NCBI RefSeq assembly: GCF_905171775.1 | Contig: NC_053491.1 | Location: forward strand, 137,452,483-137,516,482 | Length of the DNA stretch: 64,000 nt | Source: Rana temporaria | Lineage: Eukaryota; Chordata; Amphibia; Anura; Ranidae | Direction: 5' to 3' | Part shown: in pieces, positions 45,446 through 56,329 of the stretch | Numbering within the stretch: position 1 is the stretch's first letter | How the letters are laid out: every line of letters starts with the position of its first letter | The notes under the pieces: model-generated | What the model was told of the DNA's origin: nothing | Seen by the model: only the letters and a program-made list of their open reading frames with translations | Databases searched by the model: none | Made by a program: the position numbers and the translations under genes

Positions 45446-47244
45446 TAGGGATGAGCCGAACACGCGCCCCCCCCCCCGTTCGGTTTGCACCAGAGCCTGC
45501 GAACAGACCAAAAGTTTGTGTGAACTCTAGAACCCCGTTTAAGTCTATGGGATTCGAACGTTTGAAATCTAAAGTGCTAATTTTAAAGGCTAATATGCAA
45601 GTTATTGTCCTAAATAAGTGTTTGGGGACCCGGGTCCTGCCCCAGGGGACATGCATCAATGCAGTGATTTTATTAATGCTTAAAGTGAAATAAAAGTGAA
45701 ATATTCCTTTAAATTTCGTACCTGGTGTATAGTATGCCTATGAAGTAGCGCTTGTTTCCTGTGCATAGAACTGTCCCTGCACAAAGTAATTTCTGAAGGA
45801 AAAAAAAAAAAGTTGCGGCTATAATTTTCGGCTCCCTGCAAGAGAGAAAAGTCATGGATAAAAAAAAAAAAAAAAAAAAGCGTGGGAGGGGGTCCCCCCC
45901 AAATTCAATTACCAGGCCTTTCAGGTCTGGGATGGATATTAAGGGAACTCCACCCCAAATTTTAAAAAAATAAGTGGGGTTTCCCCCCCAAATATCCATA
46001 CCAGACCCTTTATCCGAGCACGCAACCTGGCAGGCCGCAGGAAAAAGGGGGGACAAGAGGAGAGCGCCCCCCCTCCTGAACCGTACCAGGCCACATGCCC
46101 TCAACATTAGGATGCTTTGGGGGTCTGTGACCCCTCAAAGCACCATGTCCCCATGTTAATGGGGACAAGGGCCTCATCCCCACAACCCTTGCCCCGTGGT
46201 TGTGAGGGTCTGCGGGCGGGGGGCTTATCGGGATCTGGAAGACATCTTTAACCAAGGGGACCCCCAGATCCTCCTATGTGAAATGGTAATGGGGTACATT
46301 GTACCCCTACCATTTCACAAAGAAAGTATAACAAATTGTAAAAAAAAAAAAAAGACACTGTTGGGAAAGTCCTTTATTTAAAATAAATTACAGCGGTGGT
46401 AATCCACTTTTGGTCTCCGCTCCAACGCCGTCGGTATCCTGCGATGGGTGATCTCCTCTCTGGGGTCCAGCGATGAGAAGATCTCCTCTTCATCCAGTGA
46501 TGAAATGTCTGTAGCGCATCCTGTCTCCACAGGAGACACCCCGGAAATGATGCTGTGGGAGCCAGTGACAGCTCTTATGTAGCTGAGGGCGGGGCCACCC
46601 ATCACATGACCCGTCCCCCTCTGACGCAAAGGGGAAACCCAGGCTTTCCCAGTGACATGGGGGTGACCCCACCCCCCTCTGATGTAACTGTTGCATTTAA
46701 AATTTGGGGTAGACTTCTCCTTAATATCCATACCAGACCTGAAGGGCCTGGTAATTGAATTTGGGAGGACCCCACACATTTTTTTCTCTTTCTTTTATCA
46801 ATGACTTTTTTCTGTATTGCCGGGAGCCGACAATTCATTATAGCCGCAAGTGGTTTTAAATGACACTTTGGGCAGGGACAGTTCTAAGCACGGGAAACAA
46901 GCGCTGCTTTACAGGCATACTTTACACGCCCTAGGTACGAAATTTAAAGGAATATTTCACTTTTGTTTCACTTTAAGCAATATTAAAATCACTGCTCCCA
47001 AAAAAAAACGGCAGTTTAAAAAAAAAAAAATCTTTTGCATTGATACATGTCCCCTGGGGCAGTCCCCAAACACTTTTTATGACAATAATGTGCACATAAG
47101 CCTTTAAAGTTAGCACTGTAAAAGTCTATGGGAAAAATCTAAAAGGTGTTCCACGGCTTTTTCGAATTTGCCGCGAACACCCTAAATGGTTTGCTGTTCG
47201 GCAAACGGGCGAACAGGCAATGTTCGACTCGAACCTCATCCCTA
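45446..47244. mobile_element. hAT-type foldback element, 1.8 kb
   Basis: TAGGGATGAG and CTCATCCCTA are the inverted ends, with GTTCG/CGAAC motifs just inside both. A perfect GTGGTATA duplication lies at 45438-45445 and 47245-47252. Large internal arms pair (for example the GGACAGTTCTAAGCACGGGAAACAAGCGC region near 46875-46905 with about 45750-45780, and CAGACCTGAAGGGCCTGGTAATTGAATTTG near 46735 with about 45903-45930). No transposase is encoded. It splits DIRS element A between reverse transcriptase and RNase H. Confidence 0.85.
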
Positions 47245-47281
47245 GTGGTATACCCCAGAAATCTTATTGTTCGAGATGGGA

Positions 47282-47659
47282 TCACTTTTGATTTTTCTTT
47301 ATGATCCAGCCGAGACTCAAGTGACTTTTTGTCTGCTTCAGATTCCTCTCCAACAAATCCCCTGTTTTGGCAAATAGTAGGAGGTCTTTCAGGTATTGTA
47401 CGATCAATAGTCCCCTTAATATGAGGGGTGCTAAGGCTTCTGCTATAACTTTTGGGAATATCATTGGCGAGGAAGACAGCCCGAATGGAAGAGCTCTGAA
47501 CTGTAGATGCAAGATTAACCCTCCTACTTTGACCGCTAACAGTAGGTATTTCTGCAATGCTGGTGCTATAGGCATGTGAAGGTACGCATCCCTCAGATCT
47601 ATGATGCCAAAAAAACAGCCTGGCATCAGAAGACTTTTTACTGAAAAAATTGTGCCCAT
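47282..47659 (-). pseudogene. DIRS A: reverse transcriptase palm
   Basis: The 125-residue frame contains DLRDAYLHMPIAP (first catalytic Asp region, residues 21-33), FRALPFGLSSSPMIF (about 54-68) and VQYLKDLLLFA (about 88-98). The last should be YLDD, so one of the two adjacent catalytic aspartates is replaced by Lys and the enzyme is dead. The right flank of the hAT element begins just downstream. Confidence 0.8.
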
Positions 47660-48190
47660 CCTGAACTTCCTGTATCAGATGGATTTGTTTAATATTTTCA
47701 GGTTCAAAATTAAATCAGAATTTCCCTGATGGCTTCTTTACTAGGAATACTTATAATCACTTTCTGTTGAATGAGTTCCTGCAGGAGAGATGACATTGCT
47801 AGGGATTTTTCTATGTAAAACCGACATGGTGGGGAACTCCAGTCTGTAGCCCTCTTTCCACAGTCGGGGAACGGTCAGTTTTTTTGTAGTTTGGCTAGGA
47901 GGCCGGAATAGTACACCTGACTTATATCTGCTGTTCTATCCAGTACGGCTTCAAGATCAGGGCCAAACACTAAATTCCCCTCAAAAGGGAAGACCACATA
48001 ACTGCCTTTGAGGCAGTATCTCCTGACCTAATTTTAACCCATCGCACTCTACAAGCCGCGTTTACTAGGGCCAAGGATCTTGCAAACATTTTTATAGGTT
48101 CAGCAGAGTCATATTCCCTGTACCCTACCCACTTTCTGTAATAACAGGTTTTTGTGGGAAGTTCCTGCTTTGATAAGTTTTTTCAACTGT

Positions 48191-48685
48191 TCAAGACAGT
48201 GCTCTAGGTTCCTGGCCACCACAGTTGAAGTCATAGCTGGTTTTAAATTGGACAAGGGTCAAATCCCAGGCTTTTTTCAATAGGGAATCTGCCCTTTTAT
48301 CCATGGCATCTTTTAGGATGCCCATATCCTTAAAAGCCAGGCCTGTTTTCCATGACACCTGTGAAAAAGTTGAATCAATCAAGCTTTGGTTTCTTGTTCC
48401 ATACTTGAGCACGATCCTCCTCCAAATATCTCAAACTGAGATTTTCTTTCAAGAAGAAAGGGGCCCTTTCTGGGTCTTTCCACTCTTCACAGTTTCAGAT
48501 AGAAATGTATGCACTGGGAATACCTGATGTTTCACTTCCCCCATGCCTTGGAACATTTTATTGTGTAAAGACAACTGGGCTTTGTCCTCTTTAATGTTTA
48601 AAGTTGTATGGATAGTCTTTAATAGATCATCCACCTCTTCTAGAGATAATCTGTAGAGTGATTGAAGAAGCTTCTTTTTCTTCAT
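48191..48685 (-). pseudogene. DIRS A: Gag-like fragment
   Basis: Two adjacent frames (48449-48685 and 48191-48412) hold a weak coiled region and then KDMGILKDAMDKRADSLLKK, matching the KD.MDRK.D..LKK pattern seen in the Gag of DIRS element B (KDLADRRVKAV) and in DIRS Gag proteins generally. The frame is interrupted near 48420-48450. Confidence 0.55.
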
Positions 48686-50000
48686 CTTAGAACCTGGGGA
48701 AACGCTTCCCCCTTCGTCCTTACTAAATCACTGACCCCTCTGGGTGCAGAAATACTTGGACGAGAACAGGATGGCAAGCTGCCTCTACTGTTGGGCTGTG
48801 CAGCCAGGCATTTTTCCAGATAAGAACAGAACGTCTCAAACGTGTCCAAGTTCTTTGTGGAAGGAGCTTAGTAGTTCTCCAGGTTGGGTAGCGGATGTAG
48901 CTGAGGAAGTCTCCTCTTTAACTAGATCTGCTATACAAGTCCTGCATAACACTTTGGTCCAAGACTCCCTAAGTTTATTTTTGCAACACAGACATTTTCT
49001 CTTAGGTGGAGGGGAGGAATGTTTGGCGTTTTCCTTGTTTTTTGTCTGAAATACATTAAAATGCTCACTCTATTAAATACATATATCTAAACAACCAGAT
49101 AAACAGGTAAAACCTTTAGGGAAAAATACCCAAGCTGCCAAACAGAAGAGCCAACACATTAGCCCCTGTGTTTGTTACTGCAGCTTTACAAATTGCTAGT
49201 GACTCCCCCACTGAGACACCATGCTAAAAAACAAAACATACTTTTAGTGTTATGGGCCAAGGAGAGTAATGCAGGCTCCCTTTCTCCCCCCAGGGAAGTT
49301 AGAGGGGGGAAAAAATCAAGACCCCTAAAGGATAATATACAGGGACCTCTGCCCCTGCTAACCTGGGTCTGGCTGGTGTTAGTGGCTCCTGCTACCACAG
49401 CTGGTTCCCCTGGATCCATGCTGCCGAGGTGCCTAGTGGCGCCCGGCTGTTTATTATTTGATTATCACAGTCCTTTTGCTGCTGCGAGGACTGGAATCTA
49501 AGGCCGCCTCCCCCCCCCCCCTGCGTTCCAGCGGTCAGGACCGAAAGCCACGTGCACCGCTAGAAGTCCCGCCCCCGGCCAGAAACGACACATTTGCCAC
49601 CCAGGCTCCAGAAAGCATGGAGGCTGGCAAAAGAGGAGATGCTGCTCCCACTGCTGTACAGTTTGCCACCCCTCTTTCAAGCCTGCAGCCGCCGGTCTGA
49701 AGAGAGCGGGGACCCCCAGCAGCCTGAACCCTCGCCGGACATGAAGAGGTGGAGAAACTGGAGCACCCCCCTCCCATAATGGGGGGTGCTGGGCTGCCCT
49801 GTGCCACAGACTACACCACAGGTATGCCCCATACTATCCCCACCTGGAGAGAGCATAGCACACCTGCAGCGCTTCCACCATGGCAGAGGAAACACTACAA
49901 TGGTGGAAGTCAACAGTATTTAAAGAAACTGACTGCAGTGTTTCCTGGGAAAATGGGTGGAGCTGCGCTCTCTCCAGGTGCTGTCCTGAAAGAGAAGGTG

Positions 50001-50270
50001 AGAAAGTCAGGAAAGACATACTAGAACAGCTGAACTTTACTTGTGGTTAATCAGAGGCACTCTAAATGATGTCAGGTGTGTACGGACTCCAATTTAACAT
50101 CAGTATGAATGTGATTGCTCAATTTTGAACATCCCCAATCATAAGAGGTTGTGCACACTTATGCAACCCCATTTTCTTTTTTTTACTTCCCCTCCCTAAA
50201 AGATTTCAGTTTGTTTTTCAATCATCGAGTTAGACAGTTTAGGTCAAGGTGGAAAAGGTTCTGAAATCGT
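50001..50270 (-). pseudogene. Tc1-like element, detached end
   Basis: AAAGTCAGGAAAGACATACTAGAACAGCTG and the following AATCAGAGGCACTCTAAATGATG, then GTTGTGCACACTTATGCAACC and GTTTGTTTTTCAATCA, continue the Tc1 element whose other part ends at 42968. The terminal inverted repeat region decays after about 50260. This proves the DIRS element landed inside the Tc1 copy. Confidence 0.8.
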
Positions 50271-51858
50271 TTGTTTTTAAAATTATGCTCTGTAATTTAA
50301 GTTTCTGTAAAATGTAATGCAATACAATATGCCAACCTGGAGCTGTTCTGTACACAGCTGGTGTACAGAACACCCCCCCCCCCCCAGAAATAAATAATTT
50401 GTTCCGATTGTGCGATTGGCTCACTGATTTTCCCAGAAGTTTGCACTAAGATACAAATTTAAATTTGCAACAAAAATTTAAATTTTGGTGAGATAATTTC
50501 AAAATGAAAACACGTGTAAAAGGGATGGAGGCCTTGCAATTTTCCTCAGAGCCCTGCGGGTGCAGCAGCTGATTGATAACTATATAAAATCACTCCCATA
50601 CAGATTCACTTTGCACATTGACACAGACAAACCTGTATTCGCCATTTACTTCAGAGTAACAAAAAATAGGCATCTGCTACAAAAAGTTTGTTAAAATCCT
50701 TGCAATGTACATAGATCACGCAGAGGGGGATGTTTTTTCTCAACAAAAGTGGAGTTACCCTTTAATAGAAAAGCATTTAGTCTTGGTATTTTTTTTTCCA
50801 GACGCAGAAATCAAAATTATTCTGGTGTTTATTGACAAAGGCTAAACAAAGGTAAAGTCCATCATTTGGGATGTTTTTACAGGTTAATGTGCAAACTTCT
50901 AATCAATGCACACCTGTTTTTCTATACTGACCACATGCATGAATAAATGTAGCAAAAAATAATTCTGCTGCACAATCAAAGCTTTCATTGTAGGAAGCAG
51001 AGATGGGAACCATCTGATTACAAATGACTGCATGAACCCATCATCCTTGAAAACAGAAGAACTGCCAAGAGGGAAGCATTAAAAATGGAGCCATATACAA
51101 CAAATTCTTCTAAAAGAATGGCCAGATTTGCCAAGAGATTTTTTCGGGTAGGGGTCATTAAAAGCATCTTTTGTTATTCAGCTAGAACCGTACCCCTGAA
51201 AATATCAACTGTCTGTGCTGTGCATAAAAGGTGACAATAAAAGTAACCATGCAGCTGTGTTGCTGGCGCTTGCCTTCAGTGCCCACTAATATACACCCAA
51301 ACATGACTAACGTGGCCTTTTGTGCCACTATTATGGAAGAGCTGGACCTGTACAATGTAGAAATCCACAATGGTTTTCTTGAAAACATACAAGACTTTGC
51401 CCATAAATAAAACCAAATACATTGTTATGAACCTTTATTAGGTGGTTCACATTTCAGTATAAATCACACTAAAAAGATTTAAAAAAAGCTATTTACACTA
51501 CAGTGCTGACACCTTTAAAATGAAAAATCGATATAAATAAGCTCTATGGAAAAGCCTGGAATTGTCAAAAAGAATTCTGGCTCATCTTACAAAAAATATA
51601 TATGTTAATGTCAGCTCTATCCTAGAACCAAAACTGAAATTTTTAGAGAGACTTTATGTTAAACCTGCAGTGTTTACAGTGCATCTGGCCCTAAGTGCTT
51701 TGATATTTCACAGTTACGGACAGGCACTGAGGAATGTTACATCGCTACATAACTAGATTCAGTAACAGACTACAGGGCAAGTGGAAGCCTGCCCCATGAT
51801 TTACAAAGCTTTACATTATTATTACGTTATGTAGAATAAAAAACTATATATACATATT
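50271..51858 (-). other. RSBN1L: RSBN1L 3' UTR and downstream flank
   Basis: This 1.6-kb stretch lacks the transposon ends found elsewhere, as expected for a conserved 3' UTR. On the minus strand AATAAA occurs at 51434-51439 (about 420 bases after the stop) and at about 50829-50834 (about 1.03 kb after), either of which could be used. A C-run lies at about 50371-50383. Confidence 0.5.
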
Positions 51859-52461
51859 TTAGCACAGATGTTCCTCTTTTGTCCGCACAACTGGGTTTGT
51901 TGGTATAGGTTGTGGAGTGTTCTCTTGAATGTCTCTCGAGTCTTGTTTAATGATTCCCAAAGTCTCGCTTCCAATCCTGCCTTGTGATTCCTTGGCATGT
52001 TCAGATTTTATTGTGCAAGTCTGACATTCTGCAGGAGTCATGGAAATAGTTGGAAGATTGATATTGCCAAATGAATCACCAGTTTGGTGGGGAGATACTG
52101 GTTCGTGTTTTACTTGCTGACATTTTTGCTCAAGGTCCTTTGACTGCCTGATGTCTGAAAACTGTACATGAGAGGTGTTTGTGCTAACAGCACAGAATTT
52201 ATGCTCTTCTTTTCCAATGTTAGGTTTTACCTCTGTTTCTGAAATTGTTTCTTCCAAGTTACTGTTCTTTGCCACTTCTGAATTGTACATTTTCAGTCGG
52301 ATATGCCAGGCCAGGCTGCACACTGCCGACACGGTCTTGAACTGATGAACAACATTTCTTGGAATAAAGTAGATGTCATCATCATATAACTGAATCCTAG
52401 CATAACGAATGCCTTCCCTACGAAGCTGGTTTAGCTTTGCATCATCAACCCATTGAACACA
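51859..52461 (-). CDS. RSBN1L: Round spermatid basic protein 1-like, last coding exon
   Basis: The exon begins at 52461 after a strong acceptor (TTTTGTTTTTCAG on the minus strand) and runs 200 codons to TAA at 51859-51861. It opens CVQWVDDAKLNQLRREGIRY and continues DIYFIPRNVVHQFKTVSAVC and SLAWHIRL, near-identical to human RSBN1/RSBN1L. The family carries a JmjC-type fold, and RSBN1 and its worm relative DPY-21 are reported H4K20me2 demethylases. His39 of this exon (in NVVHQF) is in the place of the last iron-binding histidine, an inference from JmjC topology. After about residue 55 the tail is acidic, Ser/Thr-rich and unrecognised; it may be disordered. Earlier exons lie beyond the window. 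The frame is intact. Confidence 0.93.
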   Translation of the reverse strand, partial: CVQWVDDAKLNQLRREGIRYARIQLYDDDIYFIPRNVVHQFKTVSAVCSLAWHIRLKMYNSEVAKNSNLEETISETEVKPNIGKEEHKFCAVSTNTSHVQFSDIRQSKDLEQKCQQVKHEPVSPHQTGDSFGNINLPTISMTPAECQTCTIKSEHAKESQGRIGSETLGIIKQDSRDIQENTPQPIPTNPVVRTKEEHLC

Positions 52462-52564
52462 CTGAAAAACAAAACAAACACACATATTACAGACTAGCTT
52501 ATGAAAATGCACACAGAAAAATCACACACACTACAAATCTTTCACCATTAAGAGTTTTCTTTAA

Positions 52565-53178
52565 CACCTTGCCCACTGGGCACTTTTACCCCCTTCCTGC
52601 CCAGTCCAATTTTCAGCGCTGTCACACTTTGAATGACAATTGTGCAGTCATGCTATACTGTACTTATAAGACATTTTTATAATTTTTCGCACAAATAGAG
52701 CTTACTTTTAGTAGTAGTTAATCACCATTGCTTAGCAAAAAAAAAAAAAACGAAAAAATACCAAATATTTAGAAAAAAAATTCAAAATAAAAAATTCAGT
52801 TTGTTATGCAATCTTGCACAGGTAATTTTTGTCCTTCACTGATGGGCACTGATAGGCTGCACTGATGAGGTGGATAATCAGTGCCCTGACTTTAAGTGCA
52901 GATGTACCCAACACAAGCTGGTTACTGGCTCTTCTCACGTTAGCATTAGGGGAGAAAATCCGATAACCGACTTGTGTTTATACCCTGTGATAAGCTGTCA
53001 TTGGCCGACAGCTGATCAAGTGGTAAAAAGGACGTCTGTGGTTGTCCACAGGACTTTATGAGCACAGATTGCGCCGCCCACGTGCTGCGGGGCAGCAAGA
53101 TCGTGGCAGGATGTCCATGGATGGCATTGGAAGCCGGCGCTGAAGCCATCTTTAGGCTATAGCGCGGGTGGCAAGCAG
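52565..53178. mobile_element. TTAA-flanked MITE, family 2 copy 2
   Basis: TTAA at 52561-52564 and 53179-53182. The left end CACCTTGCCCACTGGG and right end GCAAGCAG are diverged. Internal CAATTTTCAGCGCT, AATGACAATTGTGCAGTCATGC, AAATAGAGCTTACTTTTAG and CTGATGGGCACTGATAGGC match 5213-6137. It sits in the RSBN1L last intron, about 100 bases from the splice acceptor. Confidence 0.65.
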
Positions 53179-53182
53179 TTAA

Positions 53183-53470
53183 AGCAGAGGTCCGGGGCAA
53201 AAAAAATTAAAAAAAAATCACTGTGCACTGGAGCCATGTCCCCAGAGCATGGGCCAACTGCTTGTTTTGATCTAGGGGAGGGGACAGCAGAAATATGCTT
53301 ACTTGACACACCGATCCTCCCCGCACTCCCATGCTCCAGCGGTCTTGAAAATGGATTGTTCTTGACATCAGCATGCTCCATAGACAGGAAGAATCCACTG
53401 CTGGACTGTGGGGGAGTGCAGTTTTCTGGTGGATCAGGCAAGTATGAAGTTTGTGCTAATCCCTAGAAAA
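53183..53470. repeat. TTAA-adjacent repeat fragment
   Basis: AGCAGAGGTCCGGGGC directly after the TTAA at 53179-53182 resembles the AGCGGAGGTTCACCC terminus of the palindrome at 63110-63823. The GTCTTGAAAATGGATTGTTC region has no clear partner, and the right end is not resolved. Confidence 0.4.
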
Positions 53471-53534
53471 AAAATGGAGCAGTTGACCCATGCAGTGTGG
53501 TCTCAGCCCCACTGCATACGGAAAGAAACGGCGT

Positions 53535-54163
53535 GCATTTGTATTCAGCCCCCTTTACTCCTATACCCCCAACTAAAATCTAGTGAAACAATTGCCTTCA
53601 AAAGTCACCTAATCAGTAAATAGAATCCACAGGTGTATAATTTAAACTCAGTATAAATACAGCTGTTCTTCAAAGCCATCAGAGGTTTGTTAGAGAACCT
53701 AACAAACAGCATCATTAAGGTCAAGGCACACCCCCGACAGATCAGGGATAAAGTTGTGGAAAAGTTTAAAGCAGGGTTAGGTTATAAAAAAAAAAATATC
53801 CCAAGCTTTGAACATCTCAGCACTGTTTAATCCATCACCCGAAAATGGCACAACTACAAACCTACCAAGACATGAACATCCACCTAAACAGACAGGCCAG
53901 GCAAGGAGAGCATTAGAGAAGCAGCCAAGAGGCCCATGGTAACTCTGCAGAAGCTGCAGAGATCCACAGCTCAGGTGGGAGAATCTGTCCACAGCACAAT
54001 GACTAGTTGTGAACGCCACAAATCTGGCCTTTATGGAAGAGTGGCAAGAAGAAAGCCATTGTTGAAAGCAAGCTATAAGAAGTCCTGTTTTGCATTTAGG
54101 AAGCCATGTGGGGGACACAGCAAACAGGTGGAAGAAGGTGCTCTGGTCAAATGAGACCAAATT
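53535..54163 (+). pseudogene. Tc1-like element, 5' part (family X)
   Basis: CATTTGTATTCAGCCCCCTT is a familiar Tc1-type left region. Translating in shifting frames gives VRDKVVEKFKAGLGYKK, the HTH region, a proline-rich linker and TAQVGESVH, then a KSGLYGRVARRKPLL motif. It stops at the first catalytic site, which reads WSNET instead of WSDET, so the Asp has become Asn. The element is cut at about 54163 by a MITE fragment and does not resume. Confidence 0.8.
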
Positions 54164-54310
54164 GAACTCTTTGTCCCCCTACACGTCGGGAAAACTGCCA
54201 TGAGAGCTTTGGTCTGGAAACCCGGCCGTGTGTATGCCCTACCGCAGTCTTTTCCCATAGGAAAACTGCCGACGGGAAAAAAAGAGCTGGTTATTTTTTT
54301 TCCCAAAAGA
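54164..54310. mobile_element. MITE fragment between two Tc1 pieces
   Basis: CTACACGTCGGGAAAACTGC and GGAAAACTGCCGACGGGAAA bracket CGGCCGTGTGTATGCCC. This resembles the interior of the 20418-20794 type elements (ACGGGAAACACGACGAGAAA). Complete ends are missing. Confidence 0.5.
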
Positions 54311-55190
54311 AAGCCTTTTCTAAAGATGATGCACAAGAAAGATCGCAAAACAGTTTGCTGAAGACAAGCAGACCTAGGACATGGATTACTGGAACCATGT
54401 CCTGTGGTCTGATGAGACCAAGATAAACATATTTGATTCAGATGGTGTCAAGCGTGTGTGGCAGCAACCAGGTGAGGAGTACAAAAACAAGATGGTCTTG
54501 CCTACAGTCAAGCATGGTGGTGGGAGTGTCATGGTCTGGGGCTGCAAAAGTGCTGTCGGCACTGGAGAGCTACAGTTCATTGAGGGAAACATGAATGCCA
54601 AAATGTACTGCGACATACTGAAGCAGAGCATGATCCTCTCCCTTCAGAGACTGGGCTGCAGGGCAGTATTCCAACATGATAACGACCACAAACACATTTC
54701 CAAGACAACCACTGTCTTGCTAAAGAAGCCGAGAGTAAAGGTGATGGACTTTCCAAGCATGTCTCCAGGCCTAAATCCTATTGAGCATCTGTGGGGCATA
54801 CTCAAAACAGAAGGTGGAGGAGCGCAAGGTCCCCAACATCCACCAGCTCCATGATGTCGTCATGGAGGAGTGGAAGATGACTCCAGTGGCAACCTGTGAA
54901 GCTCTGGTGAACTCCATGCCCAAGAGGGTTAAGGCAGTGCTGGAAAATAATGGTAGGCACACAAAATATTGACACTTTGGGCCCAATCTGGACATTTTCA
55001 CTTAAGGGTGTACTCACTTTTGTTGCCAGCAGTTTGGAGATTAATGACTTTGTTATACAAGCTGTACACGCATTACTTTACATTGTAGCAAAGCGTAATC
55101 TCTTCAGTGTTGTCACATGAAAAGATAATAAAATATTTACAGAAATGCGAGGGGTGTACTCACTTTTGTGAGATACTGTATACGTTTTCT
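54311..55190 (+). pseudogene. Tc1-like transposase, catalytic part (family Y)
   Basis: The 157-codon frame at 54381-54854 starts MDYWNHVLWSDET and retains the catalytic triad: Asp11 (WSDET), Asp100 (QHDND) and Glu135 (LNPIEHLWG). The second Asp and the Glu are 34 residues apart, the DD34E spacing of Tc1. The family signature KHGGGSVMVWGC is at 44-55. A one-base insertion near 54805 shifts the frame; the true C-terminus (VATCEALVNSMPKRVKAV) continues in the next frame to about 54972. The right end CACTTTTGTGAGATACTGTA lies near 55180. The N-terminal half is missing and a different Tc1 family occupies that place, so this is a juxtaposition of two elements. Confidence 0.87.
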
Positions 55191-55399
55191 ACATATGTTT
55201 TGGGAACGTCAATTTCCTGAGCGGTGCAATTAGGTCTTTTTAGACACTGAGATTATTACTGATATTTTGATTATTTGTGAAGCTACATAGACCAAGTCAT
55301 CAGCCAGGAAATAATGGACATTCAGAATATACCTTGGATTGCTTTAACATGGGTCTGTAATTTACAATATATTGCAGGATATCTTGAACTATTACTGGT

Positions 55400-55956
55400 T
55401 GTTGATTCTGAACTCAACAGGTTAATTGAAAGATCTTAAATAAAAGATTGAAGCTACCTGGCTGTTGTGTACTATAAAGCTTGCTGTGGTAATTAAGTCT
55501 TCTACTGTGATGTAAATGAATCTAGGATTGCTTGTGCTAATTGACCCTGTATTGTGTGAAGGTCTATTGATGATAAATGTGTATTGTGAGTTAGCAGACA
55601 GCCTGAAGGTCAGGTGTCTGAATTATCAGTTGTAGTTAATTAGCTCATGTAAATTATGTCAGAGCCGGAGTCAGAATGTCTGACTAAAAGATGTGTATTG
55701 AGGGGGCTCATTAGGAACCATTGTATAATGTTGTGGGTGGAGTTGGGTCATTGTTCATTTGGACTGCAGTATCTTAACTGTATATAAGAGCCTGATTTTC
55801 CCAATAAATGGTCTATTCGTGTGGAACCTCAAACAGAGCTGTGTGTCTCGTTATTGGGGTTAGTTTGCCTGACTGTGGAGTGTCGATAGCCGTCTTGGGT
55901 TCGGGAATGGAATATCTTAAACAGCGTTAACCCCTGTCCCATTTGGGGTTCCGTTA
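55400..55956 (+). mobile_element. Probable solo LTR
   Basis: The stretch has a TATA box in GTATATAAGAG (about 55780), a polyadenylation signal AATAAATGG about 25 bases later (about 55804), then a GTGTGTCTCGTTATTGGGG downstream tract, and it ends CCGTTACA. This U3-R-U5 order is that of a retrovirus-like or gypsy-like long terminal repeat. The left limit is uncertain, no internal gag/pol is adjacent, and I could not confirm a flanking duplication. Confidence 0.5.
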
Positions 55957-56029
55957 CAGGGACTTCCATGCCAAAATCATCCATTCACAGATTCTGGCTC
56001 CATTCCCTGCCAACCAGCTGTAACAAGAA

Positions 56030-56325
56030 GCAAGGCCCTTCACATGGTTTGGTGCATTCTCTGGATTCCAGTGGCAGATTCTTGCAGCTGGAATGACCAG
56101 GGCATGCGAATAGTAGCTGGCTGCATCCAGGCTTAGCCATCTGCAGATAAACACTTGGTGTGTGGCTACATGCAAAAAGCGGTAGCAGCCGTCAGCCTCT
56201 CATTTAGTTTATATAGTCTGAGCAGCCTGTGTTATTTGCATGTCCTGATCCTTGCAAGAATCTGCTGCTAGAATCTGGTGATTTAAACTAACCAGCCATG
56301 TGAGAGGGGCCCAAGGCCCTTCCTA
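56030..56325. repeat. Palindromic repeat
   Basis: AAGGCCCTTCACATGG on the left pairs with CCATGTGAGAGGGGCC on the right. CAGATTCTTGCAGC and CAAGAATCTGCTGC also pair internally. It is non-coding and probably a MITE. Confidence 0.55.
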
Positions 56326-56329
56326 CCAA

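Larger units (their letters stand above)
42968..50000 (-). mobile_element. DIRS-type retrotransposon A, nested and degraded
   Basis: Inverted terminal repeats are visible: CAGGACAGCACCTGG...CCATTTTCCAGGAAACACTG at about 43023-43075 pairs with about 49935-49992. On the minus strand the order from high to low coordinate is Gag-like (48191-48685), reverse transcriptase (47282-47659), RNase H region and tyrosine recombinase (about 44587-44994 and 43120-43620). Inverted repeats plus a recombinase, without an integrase, define DIRS elements, which integrate through a circular DNA intermediate and make no target duplication. Two hAT elements interrupt it. All frames are broken. Confidence 0.82.

Noticed and set aside
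47282..47659. Possible cellular reverse transcriptase gene
   Set aside because: YLKD replaces YLDD and the surrounding inverted repeats, Gag and recombinase place it in a DIRS element.
54381..54854. Possible functional Tc1 transposase (triad intact)
   Set aside because: The N-terminal DNA-binding half is missing and a one-base insertion near 54805 removes the true C-terminus.
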